From positions 1 through 64,000 of the forward strand of contig NZ_WUCC01000011.1 of assembly GCF_009807095.1 (NCBI RefSeq): a stretch of 64,000 bases of DNA, in the 5' to 3' direction. Shown one piece after another: positions 7,452 through 14,836 of the stretch. The notes under the pieces are model-generated. The model searched no databases, was not told the DNA's origin, and saw nothing but the letters and a program-made list of their open reading frames with translations. Positions within the stretch are counted from its first letter, which is position 1. The number at the start of each line of letters is the position of its first letter. The DNA comes from Rathayibacter sp. VKM Ac-2754. GTDB lineage: Bacteria > Actinomycetota > Actinomycetes > Actinomycetales > Microbacteriaceae. The position numbers and the translations under genes are program-made.

Positions 7452-8258
7452 ATGACCCTCTCCTTCGACGTCTTCGATCTCGACTTCCCGGTCGGATCCC
7501 CGAACAAGTCCGCCGTCCTCGTGACCGGCCCGACTGAGGCCGTCCTCGTCGATGCCGGCTTCACCCGCGCCGACGGACACCGCCTCGTCGCGGCGATCCT
7601 CGACTCCGGCAGGACCCTGACCACCGTGTTCGTCAGCCACGCCGACCCCGACTTCTACTTCGGCCTCGAGGTCGTCGCCGACGCGTTCCCGGAGGCGGCG
7701 ATCGTCGCCACTCCGATCGTCATCGGGCACATCCACGCCTCGTTCGAGGGCAAGCTCAAGGCGTGGGCCGCGTTCGGCGCGAACCTGCCGACGCGCCTCG
7801 TCGAGATCTCGCCGCTCGCCTCCGACACGATCGAGGTCGACGGCGAGGCGCTCGAGCTGCGCGGCGGCTCCGGGATCCTGCCCGACCGCCACTACCTCTG
7901 GCACCCCGCGCAGCGCGCGATCCTCGGCGGCGTGCTCGTGTTCCAGCAGGAGCACGTCTGGACCGCCGACACCGCGACCCCCGAGCAGCGCTCGGCCTGG
8001 GTCGACCTGCTCGACGAGATGCTCGCCCTCGAGCCCGCCCTCGTCGTCCCGGGCCACCGCCTGCCCGGCACCGCGACCGACGCGAGCGCCCTGCAGTACA
8101 CCCGCGACTACCTCGTGGAGTTCGAGGACGTGCTCGCCGAGGCGGCGGACGGTGCCGCCGCCACCGCGCTGCTCGCCGCGAAGCATCCCGACGCGGGGAT
8201 GATGATCGCAGCCCAGATCGGGCCGAAGGTCGCCAAGGGAGAGATGACATGGGGCTGA
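7452..8258 (+). CDS. MBL-fold metallo-hydrolase, variant metal motif
   Basis: 268 residues. The fold is that of the metallo-beta-lactamase superfamily: an N-terminal VLVDAGF strand, a metal-motif loop, and a later VVPGHRLPG histidine. The canonical HxHxDH is altered to HADPDFYFG (63-71), so the second and third histidines are missing; relatives with this SHADPDFYFG variant are common but poorly characterised. It is probably a hydrolase of an ester, lactone or thioester, with metal occupancy uncertain. It overlaps the next gene by 10 bases, so the two are co-expressed. Confidence 0.82.
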   Translation: MTLSFDVFDLDFPVGSPNKSAVLVTGPTEAVLVDAGFTRADGHRLVAAILDSGRTLTTVFVSHADPDFYFGLEVVADAFPEAAIVATPIVIGHIHASFEGKLKAWAAFGANLPTRLVEISPLASDTIEVDGEALELRGGSGILPDRHYLWHPAQRAILGGVLVFQQEHVWTADTATPEQRSAWVDLLDEMLALEPALVVPGHRLPGTATDASALQYTRDYLVEFEDVLAEAADGAAATALLAAKHPDAGMMIAAQIGPKVAKGEMTWG

Positions 8259-8695
8259 ACGAGAGCACCGCCGAGACCGTGAGCACCGCAGACACCGCGA
8301 GCACCGCACCGCGCGACGTCGTCCGCCGCCAGTACCTCGCCTCCGCCGCCGGAGACCTCGACGCGCTGCGGGCCACGATGGCCCCCGACGTCGAGTGGAC
8401 CGAGATGGCGGGCTTCCCGCTCGCGGGCACCTACCGCACGCCCGAGGGAGTCACCTCGAACGTGATGGAGATCCTGGGCCGCGACTGGGAGGGCTGGGCC
8501 GCCCACGACGACCACTACGTCGTCGAGGGCGAGAACGTCGTCGTGCTCGCGCGCTACACCGCGACGCACCGCAGCACCGGCAAGGCGCTCGACGCTCGGG
8601 TGGCCCACCACTTCGTGGTGCGCGGCGGGCTCATCGTGCGCTTCGAGCAGTTCGTCGACACGGCGCTGGTCGCCGCGGCGGCCACGGCCGACTGA
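8249..8695 (+). CDS. SnoaL-like / NTF2-fold protein
   Basis: 148 residues from ATG 8249 behind AAGGGAGAG. After a low-complexity Ser/Thr/Ala leader of about 20 residues comes a typical SnoaL-like cone fold: VVRRQYLASAAGDLDALRATMAPDVEWTEMAGFP, then GTYRTPEGV, and the C-terminal strands HHFVVRGGLIVRFEQFVDT. Members act as small cyclases, isomerases or hydrolases, or are non-catalytic. It overlaps the MBL hydrolase gene by 10 bases, suggesting consecutive steps on the same compound. Confidence 0.85.
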   Translation: MGLNESTAETVSTADTASTAPRDVVRRQYLASAAGDLDALRATMAPDVEWTEMAGFPLAGTYRTPEGVTSNVMEILGRDWEGWAAHDDHYVVEGENVVVLARYTATHRSTGKALDARVAHHFVVRGGLIVRFEQFVDTALVAAAATAD

Positions 8696-8708
8696 GGCGC
8701 CGGACGAC

Positions 8709-8736
8709 CTCCGGCTCGCGATCCTGCGAGCCGGAG
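8709..8736. terminator. Bidirectional stem-loop terminator
   Basis: CTCCGGCTCGC and GCGAGCCGGAG form a perfect 11-bp stem around a 6-base loop. It lies between the convergent ends of the SnoaL-like gene (8695) and the reductase gene (8752), so it can serve both strands. Confidence 0.75.
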
Positions 8737-8751
8737 CTCCTCCCGCTCAGG

Positions 8752-9423
8752 TCACGGCTTGAGCAGGTCGAGACCCAGCAGCGGCCCGCCCGGGAACGCC
8801 GTCAGCGGGGCGCCGACGGAGAGGGCGCCGAGGTCGACGGGGAAGAGCCCGAGTCGCGCCTGGAGCGCTGCGATCTCGGTGTTGGCCGAGGCGTCGTCGC
8901 CGCTGAGGAAGACGACGGACTGTCCGCCGGCGCGGCGGGGCTCGGCGAGCACCGGCGGCTCGATGTGGTTGAAGGTCTTCACGACGCGGGCGCCCGGAGC
9001 GAGCTCGCGGACGAGCTCGCTCGAGGTGCGTCCCTGCGTGTCCGCCGCCTTCAGGCCCATCGCGGCCAGCGGGTTCGCGGGATCCTGCAGCTCGGGCGAG
9101 TCGGGAGCGAGGAAGATCACCGCGTTCGATGCGTCGACCAGGATGCGGCCCTCCCAGCTGGAGAGGCGGCCGAGGACGCCCTCGACGGCGACCCAGGGGA
9201 CGGTGAGGATCACGATGTCGGCCTGCCCGGCCTCCTCGATCGTGACCGGGCGGAGGAACTCCGATTCTGCGGCGAGGTCGGTGAGGGTCTCGGGACCGCG
9301 GCTGTTCGCGATCAGGACGGGGAGGCCCTTCGCGGCGAGGGCGCGCGCGATCGCGCCGCCCATCGCTCCGACGCCGAGGACTCCGAGGGATGCTGAGGGC
9401 GTTGCGCCCGCGTCGATGCTCAT
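8752..9423 (-). CDS. NADP/F420-type oxidoreductase (NAD-binding Rossmann protein)
   Basis: 223 residues from ATG 9423 (a TTG at 9450 would start inside the palindromic operator). The N-terminal GVLGVGAMGG nucleotide motif is followed by IANSRGPETL, the DIVILTVPW helix and the RVVKTFNHI segment seen in F420-dependent NADP oxidoreductases and related reductases. It may move hydride between NADPH and a deazaflavin or reduce a small carbonyl. It is paralogous to the gene immediately upstream and has its own operator-like palindrome at 9438-9451, so it may be separately transcribed. Confidence 0.82.
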   Translation of the reverse strand: MSIDAGATPSASLGVLGVGAMGGAIARALAAKGLPVLIANSRGPETLTDLAAESEFLRPVTIEEAGQADIVILTVPWVAVEGVLGRLSSWEGRILVDASNAVIFLAPDSPELQDPANPLAAMGLKAADTQGRTSSELVRELAPGARVVKTFNHIEPPVLAEPRRAGGQSVVFLSGDDASANTEIAALQARLGLFPVDLGALSVGAPLTAFPGGPLLGLDLLKP

Positions 9424-9437
9424 GTCCGGTACAACTG

Positions 9438-9451
9438 ATTGACGCGTCAAT
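9438..9451. promoter_or_regulatory. Operator-like palindrome ATTGACGCGTCAAT
   Basis: A perfect 14-bp palindrome just upstream of the reductase start at 9423. It shares the TTGAC-N2-GTCAA pattern with the site at 11260-11271 beside the MarR gene, suggesting the same repressor controls both places. Confidence 0.65.
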
Positions 9452-9456
9452 TATTC

Positions 9457-10131
9457 CTAGGAAGCGCGAACCTCATCCGGATCCCGTGACGCCTCCGCAT
9501 GCACGGCCCGGATCTCCTCCGCGCTGATGTCGGCCCCGAAGAGAGCGCCTCCCGGCTGCAGGAGCCGTCCCTCACGCAGCCCGCCCAGATCGACCGGGTC
9601 GAAGCCGAACGCGTCGACCACGGCGGCGACCGCGCGCCGGTCGTCGGGATCGTCGCCCACGATCGCGATGCCCTTGCGACCGGGGGCGCCGGCGGGGCGC
9701 GGCTCCTCGTCGAGGTCGTGGTAGCCCATGTGGTTGAACGCCTTGACGACGCGCGAGCGGGGGAGGGACCGGCTGACGATCTCGCTCGTCGTCACCTCGG
9801 GGTCGGTCAGGTCGGGGCGCGGGCCGTCGACCTCCCACCAGTAGTTCATCGAGTCGATCACGAGCTTCCCGGCGAGGGCGTCGACCGGGACCGAGCCGAG
9901 CTTGCCGAGCGGGAGGGCGAGGATCACGATGTCGGCCTCCGCGGCGGCGTCGGTGGCCGTCACCGCCTCTGCCCCGGGCGCGAGGACATCGACGGTCAGG
10001 GCGATGGCGGAGGGGTCGCGGGAGCTGCTGACGAGCACCCTGTACCCCGCGGCGAGTGCCAGGCGGGCGAGGACGGTGCCGACTTTGCCTGCGCCGAGGA
10101 TGCCGATGGTGGTGGATGTCCGCGTGGTCAT
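9457..10131 (-). CDS. NADP/F420-type oxidoreductase, paralogue
   Basis: 224 residues from ATG 10131, preceded by AGGGTGG; an in-frame GTG lies at 10140. It carries the [17 protein letters not shown] nucleotide-binding motif, a [10 protein letters not shown] segment recognising the NADP ribose phosphate, [10 protein letters not shown], and [13 protein letters not shown]. The similarity to the downstream gene (same order of motifs, both ending in PVDLG) points to tandem duplication. It starts 13 bases after the LLM oxidoreductase gene, suggesting the pair supplies reduced flavin or F420 to that enzyme (inference). Confidence 0.85.
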   Translation of the reverse strand: MTTRTSTTIGILGAGKVGTVLARLALAAGYRVLVSSSRDPSAIALTVDVLAPGAEAVTATDAAAEADIVILALPLGKLGSVPVDALAGKLVIDSMNYWWEVDGPRPDLTDPEVTTSEIVSRSLPRSRVVKAFNHMGYHDLDEEPRPAGAPGRKGIAIVGDDPDDRRAVAAVVDAFGFDPVDLGGLREGRLLQPGGALFGADISAEEIRAVHAEASRDPDEVRAS

Positions 10132-10144
10132 GGTCACCACCCTG

Positions 10145-11176
10145 TCAGCGTCCGAGGATGTCGCGGACCATCGGGATGACCTCTGCTCCGTAGAGCTGGA
10201 CCGCGCGCATCCGGTCCTTCATCGGGATCGGGCCCGCGGAGTAGATGAGGTCGAAGCGTCCGACGTCGAGGGTCGAGATCGCGGCGGCGATGCGGCGGGC
10301 GACCGTCGACGGCGAGCCGACGTACATCGATCCGTGCTCCACCTCCTGGTCGAACTCGGCCCGGGTGACCGGCGGCCAGCCGCGGAGGGCGCCGATGCGG
10401 TCGCGGACGATCTTGTAGGGCGGGAAGAAGATCTCGCGGGCCGCCTCGTCGGTGTCGGCGATGAAGCCCGGCGAGTGCATGCCGATGGGGTGCGCGGTGG
10501 TGCCGAACTGCTCGGCGGCGCGCCGGTACAGGTCGGTGTAGGGCGCGAAGCGCTCGGGGCTGCCGCCGATGATCGCGAGCATCAGCGGGAAGCCGTACTT
10601 GGCGGTGCGCACGACCGACTGCGGCGAGCCGCCGACGCCGACCCAGGTCGACAGGTTGCCCGACTCGGTCTTGGGGAAGACGTCCGCGTCATGGAGTGCG
10701 GGCCTCGTTGTCCCGCTCCAGGTGACGGGCTTCTCGGTGAGCAGCTCGGCGAAGAGGTCGATCTTCTCCTCGAAGAGCGTGTCGTAGTCCTTCAGGTCGT
10801 AGCCGAAGAGGGGGAACGACTCGGTGAAGGAGCCGCGGCCGAGGATCACCTCGGCCCGGCCGTTCGAGAGCGCGTCGAGGGTCGCGAAGCGCTGGAACAC
10901 CCGCACCGGGTCGTCCGAGCTGAGCACCGTGACTCCGGAGGCGAGGCGGATGCGCTCGGTCGCGGTCGCGATCCCGGCGAGGACGGTCTCGGGCGACGAG
11001 ATCGCGTACTCGGGCCGGTGGTGCTCGCCGACGGCGAAGACGTCGACGCCGAGCTCGTCGGCGAGGACGGCCTCGACGACGACCTGGCGGATCGCCTCGG
11101 GATGGGTGGCGAGGACGCCGGGGGACTTCTCGGGGATGTCGCCGAAGGTGTCGAGTCCGAATTCGAGATCAGGCAT
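10145..11176 (-). CDS. LLM-class flavin-dependent oxidoreductase
   Basis: 343 residues from ATG 11176. It is a luciferase-like TIM barrel: [70 protein letters not shown] and a C-terminal [17 protein letters not shown]. The overall pattern matches the Atu2307/SP_0267-type subfamily. Such enzymes use reduced FMN or F420 for a monooxygenation or a hydride transfer. It leads an operon with two NADP/F420-type reductases and is divergent from a MarR gene, with two TTGAC-type sites between them. Confidence 0.88.
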   Translation of the reverse strand: MPDLEFGLDTFGDIPEKSPGVLATHPEAIRQVVVEAVLADELGVDVFAVGEHHRPEYAISSPETVLAGIATATERIRLASGVTVLSSDDPVRVFQRFATLDALSNGRAEVILGRGSFTESFPLFGYDLKDYDTLFEEKIDLFAELLTEKPVTWSGTTRPALHDADVFPKTESGNLSTWVGVGGSPQSVVRTAKYGFPLMLAIIGGSPERFAPYTDLYRRAAEQFGTTAHPIGMHSPGFIADTDEAAREIFFPPYKIVRDRIGALRGWPPVTRAEFDQEVEHGSMYVGSPSTVARRIAAAISTLDVGRFDLIYSAGPIPMKDRMRAVQLYGAEVIPMVRDILGR

Positions 11177-11231
11177 GGCGGGGCTCTTCCCGGGGAGGTC
11201 GTGGGCCTCTCGGCCGGCCGTTCTCCTACAG

Positions 11232-11243
11232 TTGACGTGTCAC
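11232..11243. promoter_or_regulatory. Degenerate TTGAC-N2-GTCAC operator site
   Basis: TTGACGTGTCAC matches the TTGAC-N2-GTCAA palindrome at all but the last position and lies between the LLM and MarR starts. With the perfect copy at 11260-11271 it may form a double operator. Confidence 0.5.
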
Positions 11244-11259
11244 CTCGGAACCGAGGTAC

Positions 11260-11271
11260 TTGACATGTCAA
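11260..11271. promoter_or_regulatory. MarR operator TTGACATGTCAA
   Basis: A perfect 12-bp palindrome 15 bases upstream of the MarR start codon (11286) and in the spacer to the divergent LLM operon. It is placed for autoregulation. Confidence 0.7.
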
Positions 11272-11285
11272 ACAGAGGACCGGCG

Positions 11286-11765
11286 ATGGCTATTCCCGAC
11301 GACCGGCGCCGCCGACGCTCTCCCACGCCGAGCGAGCTCGCCGCGTGGCGCCTGTTCATCGAGACGTCCGAGCGCGTGCGCGGAGTCGTCGCCTCGCGGC
11401 TCCAGGAGGACTCCGGGCTCTCGCAGGGCGACTACGCGGTCCTCCTCGCCCTGACCGAGCACCCCGAGCACCGCCTCCGCTCGTCGCAGCTCGCCGAGGA
11501 CATCGGCTGGGAGCGCAGCCGGCTCTCGCACCACCTAGGACGGATGGAGCGGCGCGGTCTCCTCACCCGCGAGCAGGCCTCCGATGACAGCCGCGGGGCC
11601 GAGGTCGTGCTCGCCGCGCCGGGTGCCGAGGCGTTCCGCTCCGCGACGGCGCCGCACTTCCGAGCGGTCCAGGAGACCTTCGTCGCGGGGCTCTCCTCCG
11701 ATCAGCTCGCCGCGGTGCAGGAGGCGATGCTCGCGCTCCGGGCGCACCTCGCCTCGCGGGACTGA
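11286..11765 (+). CDS. MarR-family transcriptional regulator
   Basis: 159 residues from ATG 11286 behind AGAGGA; an earlier in-frame ATG at 11265 falls inside the operator and is less likely. Winged-helix features: SQGDYAVLLALTEHPEHRLRSSQLAEDIGWERSRLSHHLGRMERRGLLTREQ and a wing DDSRGAEVVLAAPGAEA. It is divergent from the LLM oxidoreductase operon. The recurrence of TTGAC-N2-GTCAA palindromes near 9.4, 11.23 and 11.26 kb defines a likely small regulon. Confidence 0.9.
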   Translation: MAIPDDRRRRRSPTPSELAAWRLFIETSERVRGVVASRLQEDSGLSQGDYAVLLALTEHPEHRLRSSQLAEDIGWERSRLSHHLGRMERRGLLTREQASDDSRGAEVVLAAPGAEAFRSATAPHFRAVQETFVAGLSSDQLAAVQEAMLALRAHLASRD

Positions 11766-11835
11766 CCGGTACCGGTGGCGCGGGTCGGCGCGGTCGTACA
11801 GTGAGCGCACGGAGCAGCGACACCGGGAGGACCGC

Positions 11836-12153
11836 ATGAGCGACGAGCAGCACGTCACCGTCGAGGAGGACCGCGACCGGTCGCGGTTCGAGGTGCTCCT
11901 CGACGGGGAGCGGGCCGGAGTGGCCGCCTACGAGCAGCGCGGCCGAGTGCGCACCTTCACCCACACGGTCGTCTTCCCGGAGTTCGGGGGCCACGGCCTG
12001 GGCAGTGCGCTCGCGGCGGCGGTGCTCGCCGACGCCCGCGCCCAGGGCTACGAGGTGGTCCCGCAGTGCCCGTTCATCGCGGCCTACATCGGCGATCACC
12101 GCGAGTGGCTCGACATCGTCGATCCCGCGTCCCGCGAGCGGCTGACGTCGTGA
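11836..12153 (+). CDS. Small GCN5-related N-acetyltransferase (NATD1/YidJ type)
   Basis: 105 residues from ATG 11836 behind a GGGAGG site. The short single-domain GNAT fold of the NATD1 type is clear: RFEVLLDGERAGVAAYEQR, HTVVFPEFGGHGLGSALAAAVLADARAQGYEVVPQCPFIAAYI and a C-terminal HREWLDIV. The GGHGLGSAL loop binds acetyl-CoA. Physiological substrates of this class are mostly unknown. A TACAGT hexamer around 11798-11803 could be its -10 element. It ends convergently with a TetR gene. Confidence 0.88.
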   Translation: MSDEQHVTVEEDRDRSRFEVLLDGERAGVAAYEQRGRVRTFTHTVVFPEFGGHGLGSALAAAVLADARAQGYEVVPQCPFIAAYIGDHREWLDIVDPASRERLTS

Positions 12154-12182
12154 CCGGGGCGTCCGCCGGCCCGACGCGCTAG

Positions 12183-12752
12183 TCAGCCGCGCAGCCGCTC
12201 CAGCTCGGCCCTCAGCACGCCGACCGCCCACTCGCCCTCGCCCTCGCGCAGGAGCAGGTGCACGGCGAGTCCGTCGACGAGCGCGTGCAGGCGGCGCGCG
12301 GAGTCGAGCAGCTCGGCATCCGGGTGTCGCCCCGCCACGGAGGCGCAGAGCAGCACGCACATCTCGGCCAGCCCCCGGTGCGCCTCGTCGCGGATCCCGC
12401 GCAGCTCGGGCAGGGCCGGCGTCTCGGCGATCAGCGCGATGTTCACCTCGAGCTCGGCGCGGCTGTCGGGTTCGAGCGGCAGCAGGTGGCGCAGCATCGC
12501 CACCGCGTCGGCGAGCGCGTCGCCCGTGCGCGCAGTGGCGAGGATCCGCTCGGTCGCGCGCGTCACCATCAGCTCGGCCGAGAAGGCGACGAGCTCGGTG
12601 CGGGTGGGGAACACGTGCCGGAGCGAGCCGACGACGACGCCCGCCTCCTCCGCGACGGTGCGGACCGAGACGGCGCCGATGCCGCGCTCGCGCACCACGC
12701 GCCAGACCGCCTCGGCCAGCTGGGCCTTGCGGGCATCGCGGTCGAGGGGCAC
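12183..12752 (-). CDS. TetR-family transcriptional regulator
   Basis: 189 residues from GTG 12752. The DNA-binding domain occupies residues 8-54: LAEAVWRVVRERGIGAVSVRTVAEEAGVVVGSLRHVFPTRTELV. The C-terminal domain (EPDSRAELEVNIALIAETPALPELRGIRDEAHRGL) resembles BetI/PfmR-like ligand domains. It is divergent from a two-gene membrane operon; two TAGCAC-type dyads separate the starts, making it the probable repressor of both units. Confidence 0.9.
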   Translation of the reverse strand: MPLDRDARKAQLAEAVWRVVRERGIGAVSVRTVAEEAGVVVGSLRHVFPTRTELVAFSAELMVTRATERILATARTGDALADAVAMLRHLLPLEPDSRAELEVNIALIAETPALPELRGIRDEAHRGLAEMCVLLCASVAGRHPDAELLDSARRLHALVDGLAVHLLLREGEGEWAVGVLRAELERLRG

Positions 12753-12762
12753 TCCGCGAGAT

Positions 12763-12778
12763 TAGCACGAGCGTGCTA
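12763..12778. promoter_or_regulatory. TetR operator 1 (TAGCACG inverted repeat)
   Basis: TAGCACG and CGTGCTA, exact reverse complements, flank two bases. The site is 11 bases from the TetR start codon and overlaps a possible TAGCGT -10 element (12777-12782) of the divergent membrane operon. Confidence 0.7.
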
Positions 12779-12793
12779 GCGTTCGATCTCGAT

Positions 12794-12810
12794 TAGCACA
12801 GTCGTGCTGA
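12794..12810. promoter_or_regulatory. TetR operator 2, degenerate copy
   Basis: TAGCAC and GTGCTG repeat the arms of operator 1 with one mismatch and a 4-base centre. Its position 31 bases from the first site, three helical turns, would let two dimers bind one face of the DNA. Confidence 0.55.
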
Positions 12811-12833
12811 TCGACCGGAGCAACGGGGGAACC

Positions 12834-13391
12834 ATGATCCTGGCCATCGTCATCGCGTGCGAGATCGGATTCTGGGTGGTCATCGCCCTGGGCCTGATCG
12901 CGCGCTACGCCCTCCGCTGGAAGCGCACCGGAGCCGTGCTGCTCGCGCTGACCCCCGTGGTCGACGTCGTCCTGCTCGTCGCGACCGCGATCGATCTGCA
13001 CAACGGAGCGACGGCCTCCCTCGCGCACTCGCTCTCGGCCGTCTACCTCGGCTTCTCGATCGCCTACGGCCACGCGCTCGTCCGCGCCGCCGACCTGCGC
13101 TTCGCCCACCGCTTCGCCGGGGGCCCGGCCCCGCAGAAGCTCTCCGGCTCCGCCCACGCGCGCTCGTGCTGGAAGGACCTCGCGCGCACGACCCTCGCCG
13201 CGGCGATCGCGGCCGGGGTCGTCCTCCTGCTCGGCGCGATCGCCGGAGACCCCGCGCGGACCGGGGCGCTCGAGGGCGTCTTCCCGATCCTGCTCCTCGT
13301 CGTGGCGATCGAGGTCGTCACGGCCGTCGGCTACTCGATCTGGCCACGGCCGGCGCCGGTGGAGTCCCGCGCGGAGCGAGCCGTCGCATGA
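12834..13391 (+). CDS. Integral membrane protein of unknown function
   Basis: 185 residues from ATG 12834 behind GGGGGA. About five hydrophobic segments are visible: MILAIVIACEIGFWVVIALGLIA, AVLLALTPVVDVVLLVATAI, LAHSLSAVYLGFSIAYGHAL, ARTTLAAAIAAGVVLLLGAI and FPILLLVVAIEVVTAVGYSIW. No catalytic motif is recognised. It is translationally coupled to the CPBP-type protease gene (ATGA) and under the adjacent TetR operators, so it may be its partner or substrate (inference). Confidence 0.8.
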   Translation: MILAIVIACEIGFWVVIALGLIARYALRWKRTGAVLLALTPVVDVVLLVATAIDLHNGATASLAHSLSAVYLGFSIAYGHALVRAADLRFAHRFAGGPAPQKLSGSAHARSCWKDLARTTLAAAIAAGVVLLLGAIAGDPARTGALEGVFPILLLVVAIEVVTAVGYSIWPRPAPVESRAERAVA

Positions 13392-14317
13392 GCGTCGCCG
13401 TCGGTGTCGTTCGCAGGACGGTGCCGCGCGGTGCCGCGCTCCTCCGGGCGGTCGTCGCGTGGCTGATCCTCGGGGCCGGGCTCGGAGCCACGATCGGTGC
13501 GGCGGACGCCCTCGACCAGGCGCTCGGACTGCCCCTCCTCGCCGTCGTGCTCGTGCAGGCGGTGCTGATGTCGGCCCTCGTGGTCCCCGCGATCGCGCTG
13601 CTGCGCCGCCGGGTCGACCGGCGCGATCTGAGGGGGCTGGGTCTGACCCGGCGGGCGCTGCGTCCGCTCTCCGTGGGCGTCGCCGTCGGCGCGGGCTCGG
13701 GCCTCGCGGTCTGGCTGCCCGCGGCGCTGGCCGGCTGGATCCGCGTCGAGGCCGTCGATCCGGTCGCCTTCGCGGGGTTCCTGCTGCTGAACGGCGTCGT
13801 CATCGTCCTCTACGAGGCCCTGCCCGAGGAGCTCGCGCTGCGCGGGTACGCGTGGACGAACCTCCGCGATGGGTGGGGCCCGGCCGTCGCGACCGTCGTG
13901 ACCACCGCGCTGTTCCCGTTCCTCGGTCTCGTCATCGGCCCGGTGCGGTGGGCCGTGACGACGGTGCTCGGCGGGGCGGGCGAGGAGCCGGCGGTGTTCC
14001 CGGCGGGGAACGACCCGGTCGTCTACGTGCTGCAGCTCGTGCTGTTCGGGCTGGCGCTCGTCGCCGCGCGCCGGCTGCCGATCGAGGGGGCCCTCCTGGT
14101 CGCGATCGCGTTCCACGCCACCCAGCTCACCGTCACGCGCACCCTGTTGGGCGGGATGACGTGGGCGCCGTCGGGCTGGAGGGTCGAGTTCGTCGAGCCG
14201 GACGCCATCGCCCTCGTCCTGCTGCACATCCTGGTGGCGGGCGCGGTGCTCGTCGGGATGCGGTGGGCGCGGGAACGCGCCGGCAGGCGACGGCTCAGGA
14301 CCCGAGACCGACCTTGA
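13388..14317 (+). CDS. CPBP-family intramembrane glutamic endopeptidase (CAAX protease-like)
   Basis: 309 residues. About eight membrane segments surround the conserved motif LPEELALRGY, giving Glu147-Glu148 and Arg152, and a later His243 in AFHATQL; these are the motif 1 and motif 3 positions of ABI/CPBP membrane proteases related to Rce1. The protein should cleave within or next to the membrane; bacterial members often act in bacteriocin self-immunity or processing. It is coupled to the preceding membrane protein. Its last 23 bases overlap, tail to tail, the end of the opposite-strand gene. Confidence 0.85.
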   Translation: MSVAVGVVRRTVPRGAALLRAVVAWLILGAGLGATIGAADALDQALGLPLLAVVLVQAVLMSALVVPAIALLRRRVDRRDLRGLGLTRRALRPLSVGVAVGAGSGLAVWLPAALAGWIRVEAVDPVAFAGFLLLNGVVIVLYEALPEELALRGYAWTNLRDGWGPAVATVVTTALFPFLGLVIGPVRWAVTTVLGGAGEEPAVFPAGNDPVVYVLQLVLFGLALVAARRLPIEGALLVAIAFHATQLTVTRTLLGGMTWAPSGWRVEFVEPDAIALVLLHILVAGAVLVGMRWARERAGRRRLRTRDRP

Positions 14318-14813
14318 CCAGTGCCACGGCGATCCCGACGAGCGCGAGCACGATCCCCGCCACGAAGGTGCGGAAGGACGGGCGCTCGCCGCGGATCCGC
14401 GCCACGATCGGGCCGATCAGGGCGAGGCGGATCACGAGGTAGGTCAGCGCGATGATCTCTGCCGTCGAGCCGGGGACGGCCGTCAGCCAGGCGAGCCCCA
14501 GGACGGCGGCGGGGAGGATCCCCGAAGTGAGCACGGGGAGGGAGTCGCGGAGCTCGGCGCGGAGGACCGCCGCGGAGAGCCGCTCGTCGGTCCGCGCCCG
14601 ACGGCCGATCGACTCGGCGAAGGTGTGCGCGAGGAAGGTCGAGAACGCGGTGGCGAGCACATACCAGAAGCCCTGCCCGTTCTCGGCGGCCACCGTGGTC
14701 AGCGGTGCGATGGTGGCGAGCGTCACGATGTTGCCGTAGACGTAGGCCGTGATGCGGCTGGAGGCGTCCTCGCGGGACAGCCTCGGCCGGGACGGCTCGG
14801 GGGCACCGGTCAT
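14295..14813 (-). CDS. Membrane protein of unknown function
   Basis: 172 residues from ATG 14813 with AGGGTGAA upstream. Four or so hydrophobic segments: AYVYGNIVTLATIAPLTTV, FWYVLATAFSTFLAHTFAESI, LPVLTSGILPAAVLGLAWLTAV, and FVAGIVLALVGIAVALVKVGLG. The TFLAHTFAESIG stretch is common in small actinobacterial membrane proteins of unknown role. It follows the FAD monooxygenase gene on the same strand after a 23-base gap and may be its operon partner. Confidence 0.75.
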   Translation of the reverse strand: MTGAPEPSRPRLSREDASSRITAYVYGNIVTLATIAPLTTVAAENGQGFWYVLATAFSTFLAHTFAESIGRRARTDERLSAAVLRAELRDSLPVLTSGILPAAVLGLAWLTAVPGSTAEIIALTYLVIRLALIGPIVARIRGERPSFRTFVAGIVLALVGIAVALVKVGLGS

Positions 14814-14836
14814 GCGGTTCACCCTAGGGCTCCGCA

